Assembly: GCF_036898825.1 (NCBI RefSeq)
Contig: NZ_JARUND010000001.1
Coordinates: forward strand, 1,178,001 to 1,242,000
Source of the DNA: Streptomyces sp. B21-083
Lineage (GTDB): Bacteria > Actinomycetota > Actinomycetes > Streptomycetales > Streptomycetaceae
DNA length: 64,000 nucleotides
Reading direction: 5' to 3'
Within the stretch, counting starts at the first letter, position 1, and the number at the start of each line of letters is the position of its first letter. Positions 24,304 through 33,220 of the stretch are shown piece after piece. The position numbers were made by a program, and so were the translations under genes. A model generated the notes under the pieces. The model made no database searches, was not told the origin of the DNA, and saw nothing but the letters and a program-made list of their open reading frames with translations.

Positions 24304-26289
24304 ATGAGTGTTCATGACGCCGTCCCCGTCAGCCTGGCCGAGATCGCCCGGATCGCCGGCGTCGGGCGGGCCGCCGTAAGCAACTGGCGCCGGCGCCACG
24401 ACTCCTTCCCCACCCGGATCGGGGGCACCGACGTCAGTCCGCAGTTCTCGCTGGCAGACGTGGAGCGATGGCTGCGGGACAGCGGCAAGCTCATGGACAT
24501 CGGCGGCCGGGAACTCCTCTGGCCGCGCTTCGAGGCGCTGGGCAGTCGGAACGAGTCGGGGCTGGCCATCGCCGAAGCGGCTCGCCGGATGCGTTCCTCC
24601 AAGGCACGGATCGCACATCCCGAACTCTCCGCGCAAGCCCATGAACTAGTGGGCGAAGCGGCGAAGGTGGGACGGGAGGAGGGACCGCGCGAGACCTTCG
24701 AGTTTCTGCTGCAACGATGGCTGGAAACGCATGTCCGACAGCTCAGTACCACGCCGCCGCAACTCGCCGCCCTGATGGCCCGCATCGCCCTGGCCGTCCG
24801 CCTCGGCCCGGTGCAGGAGGTACTGACCCTCCTCGACCCGGCGTGCGGTACCGGACATCTGGCCGCCGCCGCGGTGCAGGAGTACGGCGTCCCTGGGCTG
24901 GAGGTACTCGCGTGCGAAAGGGACCCGGCGCTGGCCGCGTTGACGGCCGGCCGCCTCGACTTCCTCGCGGATGACCGCGACATCCGGACCCGGGTCGCCA
25001 CCGCCGACGCACTGCGGGACGACCCCTTCGCCGGTGCGAAAGCCGATATCGCGCTGTGCAACCCCCCCTTCAACGAACGAGACTGGGGCTACGAGGAGCT
25101 CGCCACCGACCAGCGCTGGACGCACGGTCTGCCCCCTCGCACCGAGCCCGAACTGGCCTGGGTACAGCACCTGTTCTCCCACCTCAAGCCGGGCGGGGCC
25201 GCCGTGGTCGTTCTTCCGCCGGCCGTCGCGTCACGCAAGGCGGGCCGCCGCATCCGCGGCTCGCTGCTGCGCACCGGAGCGCTCCGCGCGGTCGTGTCCC
25301 TGCCCCCCGGGAGCGCACAACCGCACAGCGTGTCACTGCAGTTGTGGATCCTCCGCGCGGCACAGGACGGCCCTGCCGCCGCTCCCCCCAGCCAGCACGC
25401 CCTCCTGGTGGACGCCACACGTTTCGCGAGGCCCGGAACGCGCGAGCCGAGCCCCGACTGGGACGGCCTCGGTTCGTTCGTACTCACCGCGATGGCGACC
25501 CTCGACCAAGTGGATCAGGAGCCGCCGAAGGGCGCCGTACATGTCCCCCTGCTCGACCTTCTCGACGACGAGGTGGACGTCACTCCGGGACGCTACACCG
25601 GGGCGACGGCCGAGCCGTCCCGTAAGGAACTCGCTGACAAGTGGGCCGAGTTCGGGTCCTTGATGACCGATCTGGCCGATCATGCGCAGCGTCTGTCCGC
25701 ACTCGACTTCGGGGCCGGTACTCCACAGACCACCACGACGGTGGGCGACCTCGCCAAAGCCGGGGCACTGACACTGCGCGCCGGCCAGCAGCCGCCGGAC
25801 TCGGCCGCGACGGCTCCCGGGGGCACCGTTCCGTTTCTCAGCATCGCCGACCTTCTCCACGACGGCACGCCCAGCGGGATGGTCCCCACCGGCTCAGCCC
25901 CGGTAGTCGCCGAGGAGGGCGACGTCGTGGTCGCCGGAGTGGCTCGAGCTTTCAAGGCGTGGGTCCACGAAGGACCGCCGATGGCCCTGGGACCTCAGCT
26001 CCACGTCCTGCGGGTGGACGCGGAGAAGCTCGACTCCCACTTCCTCGCCGGCTGCCTGAGCGCGCCGGCCAACGGGCGCCAGGCAGGCACTCACGCCTCC
26101 AGTTCGTCCAGAGTCGACATCCGGCGTCTCCAGGTGCTCCAGCTCTCCCTGGAGAAGCAGACGGTGTACGCCGAGACCTTCCGTGGTCTCCGGGCCTTCC
26201 ACGAGTTGCTCACCGCGGCCGGCGGTACAGGCAACGGATTGGTGAGCGACCTGAGTGATCGACTCGCGGCAGGCAGGCTCACCACCTGA
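24304..26289 (+). CDS. Solitary HsdM-like N6-adenine methylase with N-terminal HTH and fused recognition-like domain
   Basis: 661 residues from the ATG at 24304 with GGAGAC upstream. Residues 8-60 form an HTH (VSLAEIARIAGVGRAAVSNW). Residues about 110-400 are an HsdM-type methylase with motif I LDPACGTGHLAAAA (near 178) and motif IV LCNPPFNERDWGY (near 251). Residues about 480-640 (TVGDLAKAGALTLRAG, VPFLSIADL, VVAEEGDVVVAG, SSSSRVDIRRLQVLQLSL) resemble one half of a type I HsdS specificity subunit. No hsdR or separate hsdS is nearby, so it is either an orphan epigenetic methylase or part of a defence system with the neighbouring kinases or Wadjet genes. It converges on jetD with about 70 bases between. 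Confidence 0.82.
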   Translation: MSVHDAVPVSLAEIARIAGVGRAAVSNWRRRHDSFPTRIGGTDVSPQFSLADVERWLRDSGKLMDIGGRELLWPRFEALGSRNESGLAIAEAARRMRSSKARIAHPELSAQAHELVGEAAKVGREEGPRETFEFLLQRWLETHVRQLSTTPPQLAALMARIALAVRLGPVQEVLTLLDPACGTGHLAAAAVQEYGVPGLEVLACERDPALAALTAGRLDFLADDRDIRTRVATADALRDDPFAGAKADIALCNPPFNERDWGYEELATDQRWTHGLPPRTEPELAWVQHLFSHLKPGGAAVVVLPPAVASRKAGRRIRGSLLRTGALRAVVSLPPGSAQPHSVSLQLWILRAAQDGPAAAPPSQHALLVDATRFARPGTREPSPDWDGLGSFVLTAMATLDQVDQEPPKGAVHVPLLDLLDDEVDVTPGRYTGATAEPSRKELADKWAEFGSLMTDLADHAQRLSALDFGAGTPQTTTTVGDLAKAGALTLRAGQQPPDSAATAPGGTVPFLSIADLLHDGTPSGMVPTGSAPVVAEEGDVVVAGVARAFKAWVHEGPPMALGPQLHVLRVDAEKLDSHFLAGCLSAPANGRQAGTHASSSSRVDIRRLQVLQLSLEKQTVYAETFRGLRAFHELLTAAGGTGNGLVSDLSDRLAAGRLTT

Positions 26290-26358
26290 CCCTCCTCAGG
26301 CCTGGCCGGCGGCCCGCAGCACCGGGGTCGACCCACCGGACAACGGCTCCGAGAGGCT

Positions 26359-27654
26359 TCACCCGAGGTCCTCCAGCAGCAGATCGAGCGCCGCCTCCTC
26401 GTGCAGGGCGACTCCCAGGGCGTCCATCGCGGGGGCCAGTTCCGCGTCCCACATGGCCTCGGTCGGCGTTCCTGTGAGGGCGATCTGCGGTGTGACCTGC
26501 GTTCGCGTGCGTATGGCGAGGTACTCGTAGTCGGCCGCTCGCATACGCCAGGGTTCGGCTTCGTACCGCTGCATGATCCGGTTCGCCAGCGCGATGCCGG
26601 GCCAGTCGAAGTCACCGTGGTACGCGAAGGTGCAGCCGGTCGCCGCCAGCGCGTCGAGGAGGGTGAGGACGACCGTTGCCGCGCTCCCTGAGGTGCAGAT
26701 CAAGGGCGCCGTACGGCCGGTGTCGGCCGCGGCCTCCACCACGCGTGGGTTTTCGCAGACGTGGACACGAGTGCGCTGCGGCATCTCCAGGCGCAGAGCG
26801 CGGAGTTCACGCAGGGTCACATGCGTTTCCATGTGATGGTCGGCGCGCTCCCGCAGGGCTGCCTCCCGCCAGGTACCGCCGATAGGGCGCAGGCCGTACG
26901 CGAGCACGGTGCTGGAGACCTCGTCCGGGGTCACCGAGGCCATGCGCCACAGAGCGCGACGCGCCGGGGCGTCGCCGGGGAACTCGACGTCGCGCGCCAG
27001 CGCGATGCCGCGCAGGACCCACCGGGACAGCAGCGTGCCGTCGTCCAGGCCATGGGCCGAGCCGGTGGTGCGGGTGGCCAGTTCGCCGCGACCCCAGGAG
27101 GCGGGGGTGGGCCGTGCGTCCGCGCCCGGAAAGAGCGTCGCCAGGGTCTGGACGGCCTGGGTGATGACGGTGGTCGCGGTGTGCGGCTCCTGGCGCGGGA
27201 GCGTGCCGCTGCGTCGTATCTCCTCCAGCCACTGTGCCGTCCAGGGCTGGGCCGACAGCGACGTGGCTTCGACCTCGGCCTGAGCCGTCGACCACAGACG
27301 GGCCCGTTCGGCCGCCGCGGCGTCGCGGACCGCCCGGCGGTCGGTCAGGGGTGGGCCCAGTTCTTCCAGCGTCGAGGCCAGGCCGCGTCCGACCGCGCTG
27401 GCACGCAGGCGGCTGTCCAGGTCCGGCAGGCGGACGGTGGCGGTGCGACCGCTGATCGGTCTGGCCAGGAGGAGGGACAGCGCCTCGCGCTCCTGTGCGT
27501 CCAGGTGGTCGAGCTTGAGGGTGCCGGCCGGCTGGAGGCCGTTGCGTTCGAGACGGGTGCGTGCCGCCGTCCAGAGGCGGGTGAGGCCCGGCCTGGTGAG
27601 AAATGCCAGGGCTTCGGCGTCAGGGGGATGTTCGACTCGTTCGGGTGCTGTCAT
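26359..27654 (-). CDS. jetD: Wadjet type III JetD, DUF2399/Toprim nuclease subunit (TIGR02679)
   Basis: 431 residues from the ATG at 27654, overlapping the jetC stop (ATGA). The C-terminal part carries the topoisomerase VI-like Toprim signature: E301 in CENPRVVE and the DxD pair in AYHGDFDWPG (about 348-353). In Wadjet complexes JetD is the nuclease that cleaves circular plasmid DNA after loop extrusion by the JetABC motor. The N-terminal two thirds is the helical DUF2399-associated region (LWSTAQAEVE, LFPGADARPT). It is the last gene of the operon; all motifs expected for activity appear intact. Confidence 0.9.
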   Translation of the reverse strand: MTAPERVEHPPDAEALAFLTRPGLTRLWTAARTRLERNGLQPAGTLKLDHLDAQEREALSLLLARPISGRTATVRLPDLDSRLRASAVGRGLASTLEELGPPLTDRRAVRDAAAAERARLWSTAQAEVEATSLSAQPWTAQWLEEIRRSGTLPRQEPHTATTVITQAVQTLATLFPGADARPTPASWGRGELATRTTGSAHGLDDGTLLSRWVLRGIALARDVEFPGDAPARRALWRMASVTPDEVSSTVLAYGLRPIGGTWREAALRERADHHMETHVTLRELRALRLEMPQRTRVHVCENPRVVEAAADTGRTAPLICTSGSAATVVLTLLDALAATGCTFAYHGDFDWPGIALANRIMQRYEAEPWRMRAADYEYLAIRTRTQVTPQIALTGTPTEAMWDAELAPAMDALGVALHEEAALDLLLEDLG

Positions 27655-30600
27655 ACCGACATCAGCCTCCGGTGCCGCCCGTTCCACGTGTAGTGGAGCG
27701 TGGCCACGCCCCGCACGTGCGGGTCGCGCAGACACTCGTAGATGTGGAGGGACGGTACGTCGGGCCAGTTGCCGATCAGTCGCTCGCTGGTGAGGACGAA
27801 GTCGAGGTCCAGGTCGACCAGAATGCGGCCGAGGCGGGCGTGCGTGGGCTCGTCCACCTTGGCGAACGCGTCGTCGAGGAGGATCAGACGGGGCGCGTGC
27901 GGGGCGGCGTCGGCGAGGCCGGTGAAGTGGGCCGCCGCCGCCGCGAAGAGCACGAGGTAGGAGAGGACCCGCTGTTCGCCCTGGCTCATACCCGTGCGGC
28001 TGGAGAGTTTACGGCGGCTGCCCGGTGCCGCGTCGTTCACCACCCAGGGGGTGAAGGTGAACCAGTCGCGGTAGTCCAGGGCGGTGCGCAGGTGGGCCGC
28101 GTAGCCGGCGGCAGGATCGGCGCGGCGGGCGTCCTCGATACGGCGCTGGAGGACGTCGCGAAGTTGCTCGGACTGCTCACGGGTGCGCAGACCGGAGGGG
28201 CTGCGCAGCAGGTCGACGGCCGCCTTGACGTCCGCTTCCACGCCGTCGGCCAGCTTCCAGTCGAGGGTGACGCCCAGACCGTGTGACGTACGGACCGTGG
28301 CGAGGGTGGTGTTGAGGGCGGCGACCAGGGCGCCGGCGGTCAGCACCTGCGAGGACAGGTGGTCTCCCAGCTCTCCTGTCAGGAAGCGCTGGAAGACCTC
28401 CCGTTCGCGCTCCGTCAGCCGGTCGCGTGCCTCGGCGGCCTCGGCGGCGATGCGCCCGCCGACCGCGGCGATGTCGTGCGGACCGTGGTCGTCCACCAGT
28501 CGGCACAGTTTGATGCCGTCATGTTCCTCGATCGTCGCGTCGTAGCCTCCGGAAAGCTGGTCGCGCAGTTCGGTGTGGCGGTTGAGGAGCGTGGTGTCCG
28601 AGACATCGCGGCGTTCGGCGTCCAGGCCGCGCCGTACGGCATCGACGAGCAGGCGCAGCGCTGCGATGCGCTCCCTCACCGCGTGGTGGACAGGGTCCGG
28701 GGCCTTCAGGGTCCGGTCTTCCGCTTCCGCGTCGGTGTCGAGTCCCGCTCCCCGCATGACACCGGGCAGCGAAAGGGCCGTACGCAGCCTCCTGCCGCAG
28801 TCCAGCACCTCGGTTTCCTGGGCGGCGAGTGTCTCGCGCCGCACCCTCTCGTCCTCCTCCGACCGTACGCGCAGGTCGTGCACCTCGGTCATGTCCCCTC
28901 GGGTGCGGGGAAGTTGGCGTCCCACGGCGTCCAGGCGACGTTTGGCCTCCGACTCGCGGGCCAGAATCTCCTGCTCCGAGACACCGAGGGCTTCTTCCAG
29001 GCCCCGGACGGTACGGCGGGCAGTCTCCAGCCGGCCGAGAGGCTCGGCGTAGTCCGACTCGGCCTCCCGACGGGCTGCTTCGGCCCGCTCGTAGTCGATG
29101 CGGCCGCCGCGGTGGCCGTCCGCGGCGGACAGGACCACCCGCACCCGCCGACGCAGTTGTTGGGTGCCCTGCACAAGACGGTCGAGGGCCAGCCGGACCC
29201 GTTCCAGTGCGGCCGGGTCCGCTGGGAGATCCTGGGCACTCGCCGTCGCCTCGGTCTCGCGCCGAGCGGCGACAGCGCGGGCTCGTGCCTGCTCCGCCTC
29301 GCGGGCGGCCTTGGACACCTGCGAGGCGAATGATTCGGCGGCGCGCGCGGCCTCGACCGTGCGGGCCCACGCATCCGTCAGCGCACGTGCAGGGGGCGGT
29401 CGGCGCAGAGTGTCGGCGACCTGGTCGCGCTGCTCGGTGAGGATACGCAGGCTGTGCCCGCGTTCCGTCAACACCCCTAGTACTGAGGTCAGTTGACGGT
29501 CGAGTTCCGCCAGCTCCCGGCGTCGCGTCTCCGCGCGCACCTCCGCACCCACGTACTCGGCGGCCTGTTTGGCGTGGCGGCCGTGGGCGATGCCGAGCCT
29601 CCAGGAGCCGTCGGTACCGATCGCGGTGTGCGGGCCCGCCTCTGCCGCCTCGACCGTGTCGGCATCGCTGCTGAAGACCCGGCGCTCGGTCAGAGCCACC
29701 GTCCTCAGCAGGCGCTCGACCTGCGCCGCCGTCACTCCGCTGTCCGGCGCGGAGACCGGCCGCAGCACCTGGGCGAGCGTCGCCCCGGCCACAGGTGCTC
29801 CTGGAACCAGGATGGTGTCCTGCGTGACCGGGTCGAGCACCGTGCCGTCGGCCCGCACCCAAGCATCGAGCAGGCCGCTCGCCTCCAGCGCGGCTTCCAG
29901 CCCCGCCCGCGCGTCCGGCTCCAGGTCATGGGCGAAGTCCACCAGCCGGTACAGCGGCGCTCCGGTGCCGGATGTGCGGGGAGCCGTGCGGTGGGGCGGG
30001 GGCGGAGGTTCGGGGTCGGTGCGGCTTTCCCGGTCCTCGCGCCGACGCTGAAGCCGGCTCTGCTCGAGCTCCAGTTCGCGGACGGTCAGCGAAAGGTCGT
30101 CGCGCTCCGCGCCCAGTTCGGCCAGCCACGGGTCGACGGCCGACCGGGCCGCCTCAACCACCTCGTCGGGAACCTGCGCGGGCAGCGGGCCATCGGCCGG
30201 GTCATGCTCAACCAGGGCCAGCACGGCGTCCAGGGGCAGCCCGGTGGCACTCCGCAGCTGCTCGCTCCAGGCTCTGGCCGCGTCGGCGTACGCCTCTCCC
30301 TCGCGCACGGATTCCTGTCGGCGCTCCTCGGCGCGCGTGCGCGCGCGGTCCGCCTGTTCCTCCAGGCGCTCACGGGCGGCGTCGGTCTCTTGCGCCTCCC
30401 TCTGTGCCTCGTTCGACCGCTCGATGAGAACTCCCAGTTCGGTGACGAAGCGGGAGCGGTTCCTGATCACCGGCTGCGCGGCGTCGAGCCGGGCGTCCCA
30501 GGCGAGCAGCGCTGTCACGCAGGTCTCAATGTCGACCGCCAGCACCTCACTGTGCCGTACCAGGTGGAAGTCGCCTTCGGGCGCGGTCAGTTCAGCCGTG

Positions 30601-31865
30601 GCTGGAGGCGCGGCCGGCGCGGCGGGTGTCGCCACGGGCTCACCCAGATGCACCGGGTCGATCCCGGAACGTTCGGCTTCCCGCACCAACTCGCCGTGCC
30701 CGGTGCGCAGTTCGATCAGCTCTTCTCCGAGCCGCCCGGCCTCGGCGGTCAGCCGCCGCCCGGCCTCCTCCTCGTTGCTGTGCGCCTGGCGGACGGCCTT
30801 GAAGGCGGCGGCGGCCGCGCTGTGCAGGGCGTTGACGGTGGCGCGTTTCTCGCCGAGCTCCTTCAGGCTGCGATACCCGGCGCTGGCGTGCAGCGCGGCC
30901 AGATCCGTCTCGGCGGCATTCGCCTCGCCCTCAAGCACCTCGACGCGGGCCTCGAGTTCCTGCTCGCGCTCGCGAAGCCCCTCCGCCCTTCGGGCAGCGT
31001 CCCCTGCGGACTTGCGGTGTTCCATCAGCTGCTCGAGCTCACCGCTCGCCTGGTCCGTGCGGCGGCGCAGCGCCCCGTGCAGATAGCCGCGGTAGCCGGT
31101 GAGGAAGGTGCGCAGTGCTTGGTCGGTGCGTTCGAGGCGGCCGAGGTAGGCCCTTACGGAGTCCAGGTCGTCCAGGCTTCGGGCCACCTTCTCGACGACC
31201 TCGTCGTCGAGGGCGGGCAGGGTCTCGGCGAGGACCGAGACCAGTCCGCCGGAGTCGATGCGGTCGCCGATGGTGGGACGCCGCAGACGGTGCAGGAGGT
31301 GGAGCAGGTTGCGGTAGCGCGCCGGGTCGGTGAGCCCGAACAACTCGAGGGCCACCGTGGCCCGGTGTTCGACCGCGCGGTCGGTGACGTGCTCCGAGCC
31401 GACGAGCGCCTTGAGTTGGTCGACGGGGAGCGGCCGGCCGTTCGGAGCGAGGTCCAGCCCCTCGCCCACCCGCAGCGGAGTGGTGAAGAAGAACGGCTTC
31501 GCCGTCTTCGTCGACTGTGACGCGCGGATGGCCGCGCCGATGGTGAGATGGCGGTCGTTCCCCTCCTCGTCCGTCCGCGCGAACTCCAGCCACAGGTAGC
31601 CCAGCCTGTTGGTCTGTTCAAAGCCGTCGAGCATCAGCCAAGCCAGGGTGGTGCGCCCGGTTCCCGTAGCGTCCAGTGCGCGGGCGTCGCCGTCGAGGAG
31701 ATAGGGCAGCAGCATTTCCAGGGCCTTGGACTTGCCGGCGCCGTTCTTGCCGCGCAGCAGCAGGCGCCCGTCGCCGAATGCGAACTCCTGCTCGTCGTAC
31801 TGCCAGACGTTCCGGATGCCCGCACGGTGCAGTCGGTAGCGGTACGGGTTCGGTGGGCGGTTCAT
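27651..31865 (-). CDS. jetC: Wadjet type III JetC, SMC-like/SbcC-like ATPase (TIGR02680)
   Basis: 1404 residues from the ATG at 31865; the frame continues upstream as a shadow of jetB. Walker A is LRGKNGAGKS (G39-S46), followed by the N-terminal ATPase lobe. A long coiled coil (about 250-1150, rich in EAEARRR and LEELE-type heptads) follows, with a central globular hinge-like part. The C-terminal lobe has the signature region GMSQGEQRVLSYL and Walker B LILLDDAFAKVDEP. It is the motor that extrudes DNA loops on plasmids. Both ends overlap neighbours by ATGA, so all four Jet proteins are translationally coupled. Confidence 0.92.
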   Translation of the reverse strand: MNRPPNPYRYRLHRAGIRNVWQYDEQEFAFGDGRLLLRGKNGAGKSKALEMLLPYLLDGDARALDATGTGRTTLAWLMLDGFEQTNRLGYLWLEFARTDEEGNDRHLTIGAAIRASQSTKTAKPFFFTTPLRVGEGLDLAPNGRPLPVDQLKALVGSEHVTDRAVEHRATVALELFGLTDPARYRNLLHLLHRLRRPTIGDRIDSGGLVSVLAETLPALDDEVVEKVARSLDDLDSVRAYLGRLERTDQALRTFLTGYRGYLHGALRRRTDQASGELEQLMEHRKSAGDAARRAEGLREREQELEARVEVLEGEANAAETDLAALHASAGYRSLKELGEKRATVNALHSAAAAAFKAVRQAHSNEEEAGRRLTAEAGRLGEELIELRTGHGELVREAERSGIDPVHLGEPVATPAAPAAPPATAELTAPEGDFHLVRHSEVLAVDIETCVTALLAWDARLDAAQPVIRNRSRFVTELGVLIERSNEAQREAQETDAARERLEEQADRARTRAEERRQESVREGEAYADAARAWSEQLRSATGLPLDAVLALVEHDPADGPLPAQVPDEVVEAARSAVDPWLAELGAERDDLSLTVRELELEQSRLQRRREDRESRTDPEPPPPPHRTAPRTSGTGAPLYRLVDFAHDLEPDARAGLEAALEASGLLDAWVRADGTVLDPVTQDTILVPGAPVAGATLAQVLRPVSAPDSGVTAAQVERLLRTVALTERRVFSSDADTVEAAEAGPHTAIGTDGSWRLGIAHGRHAKQAAEYVGAEVRAETRRRELAELDRQLTSVLGVLTERGHSLRILTEQRDQVADTLRRPPPARALTDAWARTVEAARAAESFASQVSKAAREAEQARARAVAARRETEATASAQDLPADPAALERVRLALDRLVQGTQQLRRRVRVVLSAADGHRGGRIDYERAEAARREAESDYAEPLGRLETARRTVRGLEEALGVSEQEILARESEAKRRLDAVGRQLPRTRGDMTEVHDLRVRSEEDERVRRETLAAQETEVLDCGRRLRTALSLPGVMRGAGLDTDAEAEDRTLKAPDPVHHAVRERIAALRLLVDAVRRGLDAERRDVSDTTLLNRHTELRDQLSGGYDATIEEHDGIKLCRLVDDHGPHDIAAVGGRIAAEAAEARDRLTEREREVFQRFLTGELGDHLSSQVLTAGALVAALNTTLATVRTSHGLGVTLDWKLADGVEADVKAAVDLLRSPSGLRTREQSEQLRDVLQRRIEDARRADPAAGYAAHLRTALDYRDWFTFTPWVVNDAAPGSRRKLSSRTGMSQGEQRVLSYLVLFAAAAAHFTGLADAAPHAPRLILLDDAFAKVDEPTHARLGRILVDLDLDFVLTSERLIGNWPDVPSLHIYECLRDPHVRGVATLHYTWNGRHRRLMSV

Positions 31866-33220
31866 CAGGGCGACTCCTTGGCGACGTCGTCCGCTGGGGA
31901 CTGGTCGGTTCGTGGCTTGACCTCCACCGTGGTGGCGTACCGGGCGGCAGCGGCGAGCAATATCCAGCCGCCGTCCGCAAGGCCCGGTACACCGTCCGCA
32001 TGGCTCTGGCCGCGTGCCTGCGACACATCGGTGACGGAGCGGCCGTCGGTCACCGTCTCCCCGTATCCCTCGGGCAGGCCGTGGCCGTCCGCGCGCACGG
32101 GCCCGGCGCGAGCCATCAGACGCATCCGGACAAGAAGGTCGAGTACGGCCGCGAGGAATCCGTCCCGGTCGTCCAGGTGACCGCGCTGCCAGTTGCTGCG
32201 CCTGCCGTACTCCTCGATCAGTTCGCCGAGCAGGCCGGGCAGCAGCCCGGTTGGGACGGGCACGCCGATGACGAGCCGTCCGCCGACCGCCGGATGGCCC
32301 GCGTCTTCTGGACGCAGCCGGTCGACCAGCCGCTCCACCAGGAGCAGCGCGGCCTGAGCGACCGTCCCGGTGCCCGGCAGGTGCAGGTCGGTGAGTTCGT
32401 CGTCCGGGTCGACCAGGGCGATACCCTCGGCGCGGATCTCCGCCTCCAGGCCGAGCAGTTCGGAGAACGCCTGCGCCTCGCGCCGCTGCCGGGTGCGCAG
32501 CCATTCGCGCTCGGCGTCCGTGAGGTCGTCGAGGTGAACGACGGGCGTCTCGACGAGACGCCTGCGCACGTACGTACGGGGCCCGCCGAAACCGGGGTCG
32601 GCGGCCCGGCGTACGAGGTCCGCGCCGTCGCGGCTCTGGGCCAGCGGTCCGGCGACGACGACTCGCGCGATCTCACGCTCCACGGTCAGCAGCGCCTCGC
32701 CCGCCCGTTCCTCGGCGACGGCCCCGACATGGCCTTCGGTCTCCACCAGAACGCCCCAGTCGACGAGTTGCCGCAGCGCGGCCGCGAGGGTTCGCCGCTC
32801 GGCCTGCCGTCCGGTGTCGGCGATGTCGATGCCGGCGTCGACGGCGGCGGCCCGCAGATCGGCGACGAGCTGGGAGAGCAGGAGCTGTTCCGGGGCGGTG
32901 ACGAGGACCGACAGCGCGAGGGCCAGGTAGGCGTACGTCCGTGGACTGAACGGCGTTCCGGTGGACGGTCGTTCCAGGCGGTGGCCCGAGCCCTGGCCGA
33001 GGCCCGCCTTGAACAGCCGGGCGTACGAGGCCTCCACCAGCAGGCGGTATCCGAAGACCTGCTGGAAGCGCGGTGCCAGCCAGTCGGCGTGGCGCCGGAC
33101 CAGCGGGAAGGCATCGCTCTGCGGTCCGGTGCTGGTGACCAGAGGGTGGGCCAGCAGGAGCCGGGCGGCGGTACGGCGCTCGGCCGCGAGGGCGACATCG
33201 TGTGCGGAGGGAAGGGGCAT
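31865..33220 (-). CDS. jetB: Wadjet type III JetB, DUF2398 kleisin-associated subunit (TIGR02678)
   Basis: 451 residues. Family layout of TIGR02678/DUF2398: an AAERRTAARLLLAHPLVTS opening, HADWLAPRFQQVFGYRLLVE, then winged-helix-rich middle (LRQLVDWGVLVETEGHVGAV) and an ERVDRLR-type C-terminal helix. In Wadjet the JetB subunit is the KITE-like partner that bridges the JetA kleisin and JetC motor. Its start overlaps the jetA stop and its stop overlaps the jetC start, both as ATGA. The gene length is normal for the family. Confidence 0.88.
   Translation of the reverse strand: MPLPSAHDVALAAERRTAARLLLAHPLVTSTGPQSDAFPLVRRHADWLAPRFQQVFGYRLLVEASYARLFKAGLGQGSGHRLERPSTGTPFSPRTYAYLALALSVLVTAPEQLLLSQLVADLRAAAVDAGIDIADTGRQAERRTLAAALRQLVDWGVLVETEGHVGAVAEERAGEALLTVEREIARVVVAGPLAQSRDGADLVRRAADPGFGGPRTYVRRRLVETPVVHLDDLTDAEREWLRTRQRREAQAFSELLGLEAEIRAEGIALVDPDDELTDLHLPGTGTVAQAALLLVERLVDRLRPEDAGHPAVGGRLVIGVPVPTGLLPGLLGELIEEYGRRSNWQRGHLDDRDGFLAAVLDLLVRMRLMARAGPVRADGHGLPEGYGETVTDGRSVTDVSQARGQSHADGVPGLADGGWILLAAAARYATTVEVKPRTDQSPADDVAKESP

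Noticed and set aside
29493..31520. 675-codon open frame on the + strand
   Set aside because: Antisense to jetC, with no ribosome site or recognisable domain.
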